Source of the DNA: Bacteroidales bacterium UBA1628
GTDB lineage: Bacteria > Bacteroidota > Bacteroidia > Bacteroidales > UBA932
Assembly: GCA_002321335.1 (NCBI GenBank)
Contig: DCMG01000143.1
Span: forward strand, 351-21,918
Length of the DNA stretch: 21,568 nt
Reading direction: 5' to 3'
Shown here in pieces: positions 1 to 7,096 of the stretch (position 1 is its first letter; every line of letters starts with the position of its first letter). The position numbers and the translations under genes were made by a program. The notes below the pieces were generated by a model. That model was not told the origin of the DNA, did not search any database, and saw only the letters and a program-made list of their open reading frames with translations.

Positions 1-92
1 GCGGCAGTCAAAGTCGTCTTACCGTGGTCAACATGGCCGATAGTACCGATGTTAACGTGCGGCTTCGTTCTTTGGAAAGTTTCTTTTGCCAT
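1..92 (-). CDS. tuf: Elongation factor Tu, N-terminal fragment (gene runs off the window)
   Basis: EF-Tu is the GTPase that delivers aminoacyl-tRNA to the ribosome. The minus strand from 92 downwards reads MAKETFQRTKPHVNIGTIGH and continues with VDHGKTTLTA. This is the standard EF-Tu start, with the G1 P-loop GHVDHGKT complete by residue 26. Only about 30 codons are present; the rest lies outside the window. The start is the ATG at 92-90, and no Shine-Dalgarno site is evident in the AT-rich 41 bases before it. The gene follows four tRNA genes on the same strand and is probably transcribed with them, as in the thrU-tyrU-glyT-thrT-tufB operon of E. coli. Confidence 0.97.
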   Translation of the reverse strand, partial: MAKETFQRTKPHVNIGTIGHVDHGKTTLTA

Positions 93-133
93 AATATTAT
101 GATTTAAATGAGTAAACTAAATAATGCAGTTTG

Positions 134-205
<72 letters not shown>

Positions 206-215
206 TTTTTTATGG

Positions 216-288
216 AGCGGAAGACGAGGTTCGAACTCGCGACCCTCAGCTTGGAAGGCTGATGCTCTACCAACTGAGCTACTTCCGC
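216..288 (-). tRNA. tRNA-Gly (anticodon TCC)
   Basis: This is a 73-base cloverleaf with acceptor stem GCGGAAG/CTTCCGC, discriminator T and anticodon arm TCAGC-CTTCCAA-GCTGA, giving anticodon TCC. The T arm is GCGAG-TTCGAAC-CTCGT with one G-T wobble pair. It sits 10 bases from tRNA-Thr(GGT) and 8 bases from tRNA-Tyr, which fits one processed polycistronic transcript. CCA is not encoded. Confidence 0.95.
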
Positions 289-296
289 GAATGTTG

Positions 297-376
297 TGGG
301 AGGAGGTGGACTCGAACCACCGAACCCGAAGGAGCGGATTTACAGTCCGCCGCAATTGCCGCTATGCGATCCTCCC
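297..376 (-). tRNA. tRNA-Tyr (anticodon GTA)
   Basis: This is a class II tRNA of 80 bases with an extended variable arm. The acceptor stem is GGGAGGA/TCCTCCC with discriminator A. The anticodon arm around GGACTGTAAATCC gives GTA, and the T arm GGTGG-TTCGAGT-CCACC is fully paired. It is the second gene of the four-tRNA cluster and does not encode CCA. Confidence 0.95.
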
Positions 377-408
377 GATATTTCTTTGATACAGCCTTTG
401 GCCGTTTG

Positions 409-482
409 AGCCGATAGAGGGATTCGAACCCACGACCCCGAGATTACAAATCACGTGCTCTGGCCAACTGAGCTATATCGGC
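409..482 (-). tRNA. tRNA-Thr (anticodon TGT)
   Basis: This is a 74-base cloverleaf with acceptor stem GCCGATA/TATCGGC and discriminator T. The anticodon arm is CGTGA-TTTGTAA-TCTCG, giving anticodon TGT. The middle pair of the anticodon stem is T-T, and the second pair of the T stem (GTGGG/CCCTC) is also T-T, so two stems each carry one unpaired position. It is the first gene of the tRNA-tuf operon, about 31 bases downstream of the inferred transcription start. Confidence 0.9.
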
Positions 483-500
483 GATATTTCAATGAATGTT

Positions 501-515
501 CCCTTTCACAAAGGG
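501..515 (-). other. Hairpin at the 5' end of the tRNA-tuf transcript
   Basis: The minus strand reads CCCTTT-GTG-AAAGGG, a perfect 6-bp stem with a 3-base loop. It begins 4 bases after the TATCTTTG element, so it would lie at or very near the transcript 5' end. A similar hairpin with a different stem sequence sits at the same place in the tRNA-Leu leader at 15601-15614. A protective or processing role is inference. Confidence 0.5.
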
Positions 516-519
516 ATTG

Positions 520-550
520 CAAAGATAGACATTAAATCTGATTATCCAAA
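520..550 (-). promoter_or_regulatory. Bacteroidota-type promoter of the tRNA-tuf operon
   Basis: On the minus strand TTTG lies at 550-547 and TATCTTTG at 527-520, with exactly 19 bases between them. This matches the Bacteroidota sigma-ABfr pattern of a -33 TTTG box and a -7 TAnnTTTG box. It lies between the end of dxs and tRNA-Thr(TGT). It shares the 17-base string TCTATCTTTGCAATCCC with the tRNA-Leu promoter at 15587-15603. Confidence 0.8.
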
Positions 551-560
551 ACTTTTTCAA

Positions 561-2429
561 TTATTTTTGACAAAGTCTTTCGATTTCTGAATATATTCGC
601 TCCGTAGTGAGACCGCAAGCCGCCCTTTGCCGTGCCACTGGCGCTTGTGCGACGAACTTGTCCGGGATGCCGGCGGCGGCCACTTCAACGTCAAGTCCGC
701 GTGATGCGACATATTCACTCACCTCGCTGAACAATCCGCCTTTAAGGCATCCGTCCTCCAAGGTCAGGATGCGCTTGAAACGAGTCGCCTCTTCAAGAAT
801 CGCGATATCAAAAGGTTTGAGGAATATGACGTTGAAGACCGCAGGACAGGTTCCGGTCTCTTCTCTCAGTTTTTCGGCCGCTTCGACTGCCCTGTTCGCT
901 ACTGGCCCTAAGGCAAGAACGGCAACGTTCTCTCCATCGGTCAGTTTCTCTCCTTTCCCGATCTCCATTGGGGCGGGGGCGGTCTGCCTCCAGTCCGTTC
1001 CTTCTCCAAGCCCTCTCGGGTATCTGATGACAAACGGCCCTTCCTTTATGTCAAGTCCGGTGTAGAGCAGCCTCTTGAGTTGAGTCTCGTCTTTCGGTGC
1101 GGCGATGATGGTGTTCGGAATGCAGCGCAGTGACGCCAGGTCGAACGCCCCTTGATGGGTCGCTCCGTCCTCGCCTACAAGCCCGGCTCTGTCAAGGCAA
1201 AGCACCACATTCAGCCTTTGCAGGGCTACATCGTGGATGATTTCATCGTATGCTCTTTGGGCGAAAGATGAATATATGACGCAGTACGGCTTCATGCCTC
1301 CGGCCGAAAGTCCGGCCGCAAAAGTCACGGCGTGCTCCTCGGCGATTCCCACGTCGAAGAATCTGTCCGGGAACCGGGCGGCGAAATCAGTCATTCCGCT
1401 GCCTGTCGCCATCGCCGGGGTGATGCCCACAACTTTCGGATCTTTCTCGGCGAGCTCGCACAAAACCTGCCCGAACACATCCTGATAACGAGCGGCAGGA
1501 TATTCCTTGGCAGACCGTTCCCCAGTCTCGGCGTTGAACTTTCCCGGTGCGTGCCAGGTTGTCGGATCCGACTCGGCCGGTGCGTAGCCTTTGCCCTTGA
1601 TGGTGCAAGTGTGCAGGATTTTCGGCCCTTTGATGTCTTTGAGCCGCCGCAGGGTTTTGACGACCTCCACGATGTCGTTCCCGTCAATGGGACCAAAGTA
1701 CCTGAATCCGAACGCCTCGAAAAGATCGCCTCCGGAAGGGGTGACCAGTCCTGATTTGGTCTTGCGCACAAAGCGCTGTATGCCGCTGCGGAATCTGCCC
1801 GCTCCGAGTTTTTCCCAGATGTGTGTCTTGATACGGTTGTAGGCGGGGTCGGTCGTGACCTTCAGAAGATATGAATGCAGGGCTCCTCTGTTGCCATCGA
1901 TAGCCATGTCGTTGTCATTCAGGACCACAAGCAGGTCCGTGTCTTCCTCGCCGGCGTTGTTCAACCCTTCCAAGGCCAGCCCGCCGGTCATCGCTCCGTC
2001 ACCGATCATCGCCACGACCTTCTCGCCGGAGCCTGTCAGTCTGGCTGCCTCTGCCATTCCCAAAGCGGCGGAGATGGAAGTGGAGGCGTGTCCGGCTCCG
2101 AAAGCGTCATATTCACTTTCGTCCCTGTTCGGGAATCCGCTGATTCCGTCTTCCATCCTGTTTTTTCTGAAAGCCTCTTTCCTGCCGGTCAGGATTTTGT
2201 GCGCGTATGCCTGATGCCCCACGTCAAAGACCAGTTTGTCCTTTGGCGTGCCAAACACATAATGCAGCCCCACAATCAGTTCCACGGCGCCGAGGCTTGA
2301 GGCAAGATGCCCGGGGTTGCTGGCGCAGCATCTGACGATATAGTCCCTGATCTCGCCGCAGAGCGGTTGCAGTTCATCTATGTTGAGCCTCCTGAGATCC
2401 TCAGGAGAATTGACCTTATCAAGAATCAT
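561..2429 (-). CDS. dxs: 1-deoxy-D-xylulose-5-phosphate synthase
   Basis: DXS condenses pyruvate and glyceraldehyde 3-phosphate to 1-deoxy-D-xylulose 5-phosphate. It needs thiamine diphosphate and is the entry step of the MEP isoprenoid pathway (also feeding thiamine and pyridoxal synthesis in many bacteria). At 622 residues it has the usual family length. Visible signatures are PGHLASSLG with the conserved His at residue 41, VGHQAYAHKI (70-79), the thiamine-diphosphate/Mg motif GDGAMTGG (143-150) with NDND near 171-174, GIAEEHAVTFAAG with the catalytic Glu at 364-365, and DRAGLVGEDGATHQGAFD in the pyrimidine-binding domain. The start is the ATG at 2429, which leaves little room for extension before the divergent MFS gene. 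A TACCTTCG element just upstream (about 2435-2442 on the minus strand) could be a weak -7 box. The gene is cytoplasmic and appears intact. Confidence 0.97.
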   Translation of the reverse strand: MILDKVNSPEDLRRLNIDELQPLCGEIRDYIVRCCASNPGHLASSLGAVELIVGLHYVFGTPKDKLVFDVGHQAYAHKILTGRKEAFRKNRMEDGISGFPNRDESEYDAFGAGHASTSISAALGMAEAARLTGSGEKVVAMIGDGAMTGGLALEGLNNAGEEDTDLLVVLNDNDMAIDGNRGALHSYLLKVTTDPAYNRIKTHIWEKLGAGRFRSGIQRFVRKTKSGLVTPSGGDLFEAFGFRYFGPIDGNDIVEVVKTLRRLKDIKGPKILHTCTIKGKGYAPAESDPTTWHAPGKFNAETGERSAKEYPAARYQDVFGQVLCELAEKDPKVVGITPAMATGSGMTDFAARFPDRFFDVGIAEEHAVTFAAGLSAGGMKPYCVIYSSFAQRAYDEIIHDVALQRLNVVLCLDRAGLVGEDGATHQGAFDLASLRCIPNTIIAAPKDETQLKRLLYTGLDIKEGPFVIRYPRGLGEGTDWRQTAPAPMEIGKGEKLTDGENVAVLALGPVANRAVEAAEKLREETGTCPAVFNVIFLKPFDIAILEEATRFKRILTLEDGCLKGGLFSEVSEYVASRGLDVEVAAAGIPDKFVAQAPVARQRAACGLTTERIYSEIERLCQK

Positions 2430-2530
2430 AGGGACGAAGGTACGACTTTATTCCGACATTTTTCTTATATTCGCAAGTTGTTTGAATATTTTTACATTCA
2501 TTCCGAATATATTTTAATGAAATAGTCAAA

Positions 2531-3955
2531 ATGTCAGAAAAGATCCAAAAACTGATGAATGACTCGCCGGTCGCAAGGTGGACCGCCCTCATTCTCATCG
2601 CGCTGATGATGTTCTTCGGTTACATGTTCGTGGATGTCATGTCGCCATTGCAGGCTTTGATAGAGCAGCAGAGGGGGTGGAGCCCGGATGTGTTCGGCAC
2701 CTACGCAAGCGCGGAGTACATTCTTAATGTCTGCGGTTTCCTGATTCTCGCCGGTATCATTCTGGACAAGATGGGAGTCCGTTTCACAGGAGTTCTATCC
2801 GCCTCGATGATGTTCATCGGCGCTTCCATTAAATATATAGGTATAACCGACTGGTTCCAGACGACGGCCTTCTGCGAGTGGCTCGGAACATGGTGGGTAT
2901 CCATGCCAGGCAGCGCCAAGATGGCCGCCCTCGGCTTCATGATCTTCGGCTGCGGCTGTGAGATGGCCGGGACTACAGTGTCCAAAGCCATCGCCAAGTG
3001 GTTCAAAGGCAAAGAAATGGCCATGGCGATGGGCGTTGAGATGGCGATCGCCCGCGTGGGTGTCTTCTGTGTGTTCTCCATCAGCCCTATCCTCGCCTCC
3101 AAACTCGGTGGCGTGCAGGGGCCTGTGGGATTCTGCACTGTGCTGCTTCTCATCGGTCTGATCAATTTCATCGTGTTCAGTGTCATGGACAAGAAATTTG
3201 ACGGACAACTTGTGGAGGCAGGAATCAAATCTGAAGAGCCATCTTCCGAGGATGAGTTCAAGATCAGCGATCTCGGAAAGATCTTTTCGTCCCAGAGTTT
3301 CTGGGTTGTCGCCCTTCTGTGTGTCCTCTATTATTCCGCGATCTTCCCGTTCCAAAGATACGGCGCCAATATGCTCCAGTGCAATCTCGATGGAATATCG
3401 GCAAGAACCGCCTCTGACATATTCAGGTGGTTCCCGATCGGAGCCGCGCTCATCACTCCGTTCCTCGGAAGGTTCCTCGACACGAAAGGAAAGGGTGCCA
3501 CTATGCTGATCTGGGGCGCATTGCTTCTGATTGTCTGCCATCTGATCTTTGCGTTCGTGCTGCCGGCGACCCACAGCAAGTTCATCGCCTTGGCGACAAT
3601 CGTGGTGCTTGGAATCAGTTTCGCGCTCGTACCTGCCGCGTTGTGGCCATCGGTTCCGAAGATCATCGACGAGAAGATTCTCGGTTCGGCCTACTGCCTT
3701 ATCTTCTGGGTTCAGAACATCGGTCTCTGCTTTGTCCCGAAGCTTATCGGAAGCGTTCTGACAAGTGTCAACGCCGATAATCCGGCAGTGGTCGCCGCTA
3801 AGGCGGCAGGGGCTGAGTTCATCCCTTACAACTACACGATTCCGCTTGTAATCTTCGCCGGATTCGGTGTAGCCGCCCTTCTGATCGCTCTCTACCTCAA
3901 AGTGCTGGACGGCAGACGCCACCTTGGCCTTGAACTCCCGAACATCCAGAAATAA
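2531..3955 (+). CDS. MFS transporter, MFSD1-like (first of two tandem paralogs)
   Basis: This 474-residue inner-membrane protein has about 12 predicted hydrophobic segments. The first spans roughly residues 17-37, and a charged cytoplasmic loop near 215-250 separates the two six-helix halves. An MFS motif-A variant, ILDKMGVRFTG (residues 77-87), lies between TM2 and TM3. A second copy, GRFLDTKGKG, is in the second half. The stretch VPAALWPSVPKI...LGSAY...FWVQNIGL (about 366-400) resembles the corresponding region of MFSD1-type transporters; mammalian MFSD1 has been described as a lysosomal dipeptide transporter. The substrate here is unknown, and peptide or other small-metabolite transport is inference. 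The gene is divergent from dxs and followed after 76 bases by a clear paralog. The start is the ATG at 2531, 16 residues before the first hydrophobic run. Confidence 0.85.
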   Translation: MSEKIQKLMNDSPVARWTALILIALMMFFGYMFVDVMSPLQALIEQQRGWSPDVFGTYASAEYILNVCGFLILAGIILDKMGVRFTGVLSASMMFIGASIKYIGITDWFQTTAFCEWLGTWWVSMPGSAKMAALGFMIFGCGCEMAGTTVSKAIAKWFKGKEMAMAMGVEMAIARVGVFCVFSISPILASKLGGVQGPVGFCTVLLLIGLINFIVFSVMDKKFDGQLVEAGIKSEEPSSEDEFKISDLGKIFSSQSFWVVALLCVLYYSAIFPFQRYGANMLQCNLDGISARTASDIFRWFPIGAALITPFLGRFLDTKGKGATMLIWGALLLIVCHLIFAFVLPATHSKFIALATIVVLGISFALVPAALWPSVPKIIDEKILGSAYCLIFWVQNIGLCFVPKLIGSVLTSVNADNPAVVAAKAAGAEFIPYNYTIPLVIFAGFGVAALLIALYLKVLDGRRHLGLELPNIQK

Positions 3956-3977
3956 TTAATGAATATATAAGGCATTC

Positions 3978-4006
3978 CGCCACGGGGAGTATTCCTCCTC
4001 GTGGCG
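3978..4006. terminator. Strong hairpin between the two MFS genes
   Basis: CGCCACGGGGAG and CTCCTCGTGGCG form a 12-bp stem with a single G-T pair around the loop TATTC. It is followed by GAAAACTTAA rather than a run of T, so on the plus strand it is not a classical intrinsic terminator. It could protect the 3' end of the upstream message, pause RNA polymerase, or reduce expression of the second MFS gene. Confidence 0.55.
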
Positions 4007-4031
4007 AAAACTTAACGGCAAACTAAAGATC

Positions 4032-5384
4032 GTGACGGGAAAAATAAGGAAATATTCCTGCTGGGCAGCGCTGGCATGTCTTGTGGTGCCGATGTTCGCA
4101 TCGTACTACTTTGATGACATGTTCTCAACGCTGTCCCATCTGTTCGAGAACCCATCGATGCTCCAGCTCGGCTGGAATTCGGCTGACTATGGTCTCTATA
4201 CCAGCGGTTATTCGGTTCTCTGCGTGTTTGGCGGGCTTGTGATCTGCGGAATGCTTCTGGACAAGTGGGGAGTTCGGATCACCGGATCCATTTTTGTCAC
4301 CATGATGGCCGGAGGGGCGGCTCTTGTGACTTATGCTTTGACTTCCGGACTTCAGCCCAGGGTTTCCTTGACGATGGCTTACGCCGGATGCATGTTCTTC
4401 GGTCTTGGCAGCGAGATCGCAGGTGTCGCAGTCACGAGGTCCATAGCCAAATGGTTCAAAGACGGGAATATGGCTTTTGCCATGGGGCTTCAGCTTGCGA
4501 TCGCTAGACTGGGGACCGCATTCGCGCTGGTGATGTCTCCGAAACTGGTGACGGAGAAGGCTTCCGGGCAAATATATTCATTGATAGAGACGGCTCGCCC
4601 CGCTTTTCTTGGACTCGGATTGATGCTTGCCGGAATGATATTGTGGGCGGTGTTCGTGGCTATGGACGCCAGATTTGACAGGCAGAACGGATCAAAGAGC
4701 TGCGCTGAAACTTCAGAAGAGGGTGAATTCCGTTTCTCAGATGTCTTGAAATTATTGAAAAACAGACAGTTCATATCTATCGCCTTGCTATGTGTGTTCT
4801 TCTACAGCAGCATCATTTCATTCAAGAAATTTGCTTCGGCGATTCTGATACCTCGCTTTGACGTTCCGGTGGAAGCCGCTGGCTGGATGGTGTCGATGCT
4901 TCCGTTCGCCACGGTCGTGTTCGCTCCGGTTTTCGGAATATTGGTGGACAAGGTCGGACATGGAACCCGCTGGATGCTGACCGGCGCCGTGCTGGCTCTT
5001 GTCGCCCACCTGATGCTGGCCTTCGCTCCGTCCGGCGTGCCATTCTATGGTTACCTCAGCATGGTGTTCCTCGGCTTCGGCTACTCGCTGGTTCCGGCGG
5101 CGATGTGGCCTTCCGTGCCTAGGATTGTTCCTGAAAAAGTTTTGGGCACGGCTTATTCATTAATATATTGGGTGCAGAATCTGGGACTGATGTCATTCAA
5201 GATGCTTGCCGGAAAAATCCTTGCGGACACCAATCTTGACAATGGTGTCAGTGAGACCGGTGCGGTTTGGGTGGAGGTGATGTTTGTGGCTGTCTGTGTG
5301 GTTGCGTTGCTTCTGGCGCTCTCTCTAAGCGTGTATTCACGCCGTAACCCTCATTTGAAAATCGATCTTCCAGATAAATCATAA
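4032..5384 (+). CDS. MFS transporter, MFSD1-like (second tandem paralog)
   Basis: This 450-residue inner-membrane transporter has the same architecture as its upstream neighbour. It shows about 12 hydrophobic segments, motif A MLLDKWGVRITG near residues 75-86, a second GILVDKVGHGTRW in the C-half, a hydrophilic central loop near 215-245, and VPAAMWPSVPRI...LGTAY...YWVQNLGL matching the upstream protein almost residue for residue. The chosen start is a GTG at 4032, because the first hydrophobic segment begins about ten residues later and no in-frame ATG lies before it. The closeness of the two proteins points to an old tandem duplication followed by divergence. Their charged loops differ, which could reflect different partners or substrates. 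The substrate is unknown. Confidence 0.83.
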   Translation: MTGKIRKYSCWAALACLVVPMFASYYFDDMFSTLSHLFENPSMLQLGWNSADYGLYTSGYSVLCVFGGLVICGMLLDKWGVRITGSIFVTMMAGGAALVTYALTSGLQPRVSLTMAYAGCMFFGLGSEIAGVAVTRSIAKWFKDGNMAFAMGLQLAIARLGTAFALVMSPKLVTEKASGQIYSLIETARPAFLGLGLMLAGMILWAVFVAMDARFDRQNGSKSCAETSEEGEFRFSDVLKLLKNRQFISIALLCVFFYSSIISFKKFASAILIPRFDVPVEAAGWMVSMLPFATVVFAPVFGILVDKVGHGTRWMLTGAVLALVAHLMLAFAPSGVPFYGYLSMVFLGFGYSLVPAAMWPSVPRIVPEKVLGTAYSLIYWVQNLGLMSFKMLAGKILADTNLDNGVSETGAVWVEVMFVAVCVVALLLALSLSVYSRRNPHLKIDLPDKS

Positions 5385-5409
5385 AACATTTATTTTTAAT
5401 TATTTAACT

Positions 5410-6954
5410 ATGATTCGTTTTAACAGACTGCTTGCCGCCGTGTGTGTGGTTGGCCTTGTGTTCGCTAGTTGCCAGAAAGATCCTGAAAAGATTGAGGTGT
5501 CATCAATCACCATTGATCCGGCGGAATTGACCCTTGAGCCGGGATCGACGGCTTCTCTGAAGGTACGAGTGACACCTGAAAACGCTGATTATGATGAAAT
5601 TGTGTGGATTTCAGACAATAACGACGCAGTCACTGTCGATAATGGCACGGTGACGGCTGCCGCCAAGGGAACGGCCATTGTAACAGCCACGGTGGAAGGC
5701 AAGTCCGCCACCTGTAAGGTAACGGTCAGCACCAGCGTGGCCGAGATCAAGTTGAGCCATACCGAGATAACCTTGGAGGTCGGAAAGACACAAGCGTTGA
5801 CGGCGACGGTTCTGCCGGAGGATGCGGAATATTCAGAAATCACGTGGGAATCAGACAATGCTTCCGTGGCGACGGTCGATGCTGAGGGACAGGTTGTGTC
5901 TGTCGCTGAAGGAACCGCCAATGTCACCGCCAAGGCCGGGGACAAGGCTGCCACTTGCAAGGTGACGGTTGTCAAGGCCTCCGTCATTTATGCGACTGGC
6001 TATGACAGCAGACTGTCCACTGCTTTCAGATGGACTCTCGGTGATTACAGCGCCACAAATATCAGTGATGACCCGAATCAGGCTACGACCGCTTACGACA
6101 TAACCCTTAAAGGCGAGGATGTTTACATCTGCGGAATGGCGACAAGCCCTGATGCCTTTAAAATACCGACCATTTGGAAAAACGGCCAGCCGCAATCATT
6201 GATGGATGTGTCCGCTCATGTGGATGGAGAAGCGAATTCTGTCTGTGCTTCAGGTAATGATTTGTATGTTGCCGGATATTACCGTGTCGACAGGTCTGCC
6301 CCGACCGGATTCAGAAAAGACGCGGCGGTGGTTTGGAAGAATGGTGTCCAGAAGGATCTTACGGACGGCAGCCGTTATGCCGGTGCGAACTCAGTGACAG
6401 TGGACGGTGGCACAGTCTATGTCGGCGGATTCGTTTACGGTGATAAGGGGTATCCGGTTGCTACTTTGTGGACCACCAAGGATGGAGGAGACACTTACAC
6501 CAGCAAGGCCTACAGTGATGGAGACTCGTATTCTCAGATTGAGGATGTCTGTGTGTCGGACGGAAATATCTATATGGTCGGGTATCGGATGCTTGATAAA
6601 GAGACCCAGGCGGTTTTCTGGAAGAATGATGAGTTGACTGTCCTTGACGAAAGCCGGTCTTATGCGTATTCTGTGACGGTAGCGGAGGGACATGTCTATG
6701 CTGTGGGATACACCACAAAGATTTACGAGAACGGAGAGTGTGTCGTGGCCACTCTTTGGGTTGATGGCGTGGCTCAGGTACTCACTGACATCAAGAAGTC
6801 TTCACAGGCCTGGGATGTGGTTGTCAAGAACGGTACCGTCTATGTTTCAGGTTATATCGGAGGTCAGCCGGTCATCTGGAGAAACGGAGAGGCCGGGGCT
6901 CTCAGGTACGAGAATTCCGATGCGGCGTGCGTGACCGCGATCTATGTCAAGTAA
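5410..6954 (+). CDS. Surface-type lipoprotein: two Big_2 domains plus a seven-repeat propeller-like domain
   Basis: This 514-residue lipoprotein has a signal peptide and lipobox VFASC, with the acylated Cys at 21. The next residues, QKDPE, closely match the QKDDE-type lipoprotein export signal described in Bacteroidota (Capnocytophaga), so surface exposure is likely. Two bacterial Ig-like (Big_2) domains span about 28-107 and 110-188. Each has the ITLxxGxTxxL...PExAxYxEIxWxSDN...GTAxVTAxxxxxxATCKVTV pattern. The C-terminal half has seven copies of a xVYxxGY strand motif (near 192, 237, 284, 335, 386, 428 and 476), each followed by a W-x-x-G turn such as VWKNG. This suggests a seven-bladed beta-propeller closed by the last strand. 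The role is unknown; carbohydrate or protein binding at the surface is inference. An intrinsic terminator follows the gene. Confidence 0.85.
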   Translation: MIRFNRLLAAVCVVGLVFASCQKDPEKIEVSSITIDPAELTLEPGSTASLKVRVTPENADYDEIVWISDNNDAVTVDNGTVTAAAKGTAIVTATVEGKSATCKVTVSTSVAEIKLSHTEITLEVGKTQALTATVLPEDAEYSEITWESDNASVATVDAEGQVVSVAEGTANVTAKAGDKAATCKVTVVKASVIYATGYDSRLSTAFRWTLGDYSATNISDDPNQATTAYDITLKGEDVYICGMATSPDAFKIPTIWKNGQPQSLMDVSAHVDGEANSVCASGNDLYVAGYYRVDRSAPTGFRKDAAVVWKNGVQKDLTDGSRYAGANSVTVDGGTVYVGGFVYGDKGYPVATLWTTKDGGDTYTSKAYSDGDSYSQIEDVCVSDGNIYMVGYRMLDKETQAVFWKNDELTVLDESRSYAYSVTVAEGHVYAVGYTTKIYENGECVVATLWVDGVAQVLTDIKKSSQAWDVVVKNGTVYVSGYIGGQPVIWRNGEAGALRYENSDAACVTAIYVK

Positions 6955-6979
6955 CCTCGTTTGACACGAAGTTGGAGAG

Positions 6980-7015
6980 TTCCGGATCACCATGCGGCGG
7001 TCCGGAATCTTTTTT
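6980..7015 (+). terminator. Intrinsic terminator after the Big_2 lipoprotein gene
   Basis: TTCCGGA (6980-6986) pairs with TCCGGAA (7001-7007) across a 14-base loop, followed by TCTTTTTT. It lies 25 bases after the stop codon and before the promoter of the lysine operon, so it separates the two transcription units. Confidence 0.75.
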
Positions 7016-7047
7016 ATGCCAAGAATCCGGCGGTTTGATTCAGGTAT

Positions 7048-7079
7048 GTTGATGGAGCGCGGATTTATTGCTATATTTG
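7048..7079 (+). promoter_or_regulatory. Promoter of the diaminopimelate/lysine operon
   Basis: GTTG at 7048-7051 and TATATTTG at 7072-7079 are 20 bases apart, matching the Bacteroidota -33/-7 pattern. The inferred start, near 7085, leaves a leader of only about 10 bases before the ATG at 7097. No lysine riboswitch can fit in this space. Confidence 0.65.
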
Positions 7080-7096
7080 ACGAAACGGTGTAGTGT

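Noticed and set aside
2430..2530. Clear divergent promoter pair between dxs and the first MFS gene
   Set aside because: TACCTTCG (minus) and TATATTCG (plus) are only partial TAnnTTTG matches, and neither has a TTTG box at 19-21 bases; not listed as features.
2795..3922. 375-codon open frame on the minus strand opposite the first MFS gene
   Set aside because: It is rich in Asp, Glu, Arg and His with no recognisable domain, and the opposite strand encodes a clear membrane transporter with matching family motifs.
7021..7096. Lysine riboswitch ahead of the DAP operon
   Set aside because: The distance from the probable transcription start to the ATG is about 10 bases, far too short for a lysine aptamer.
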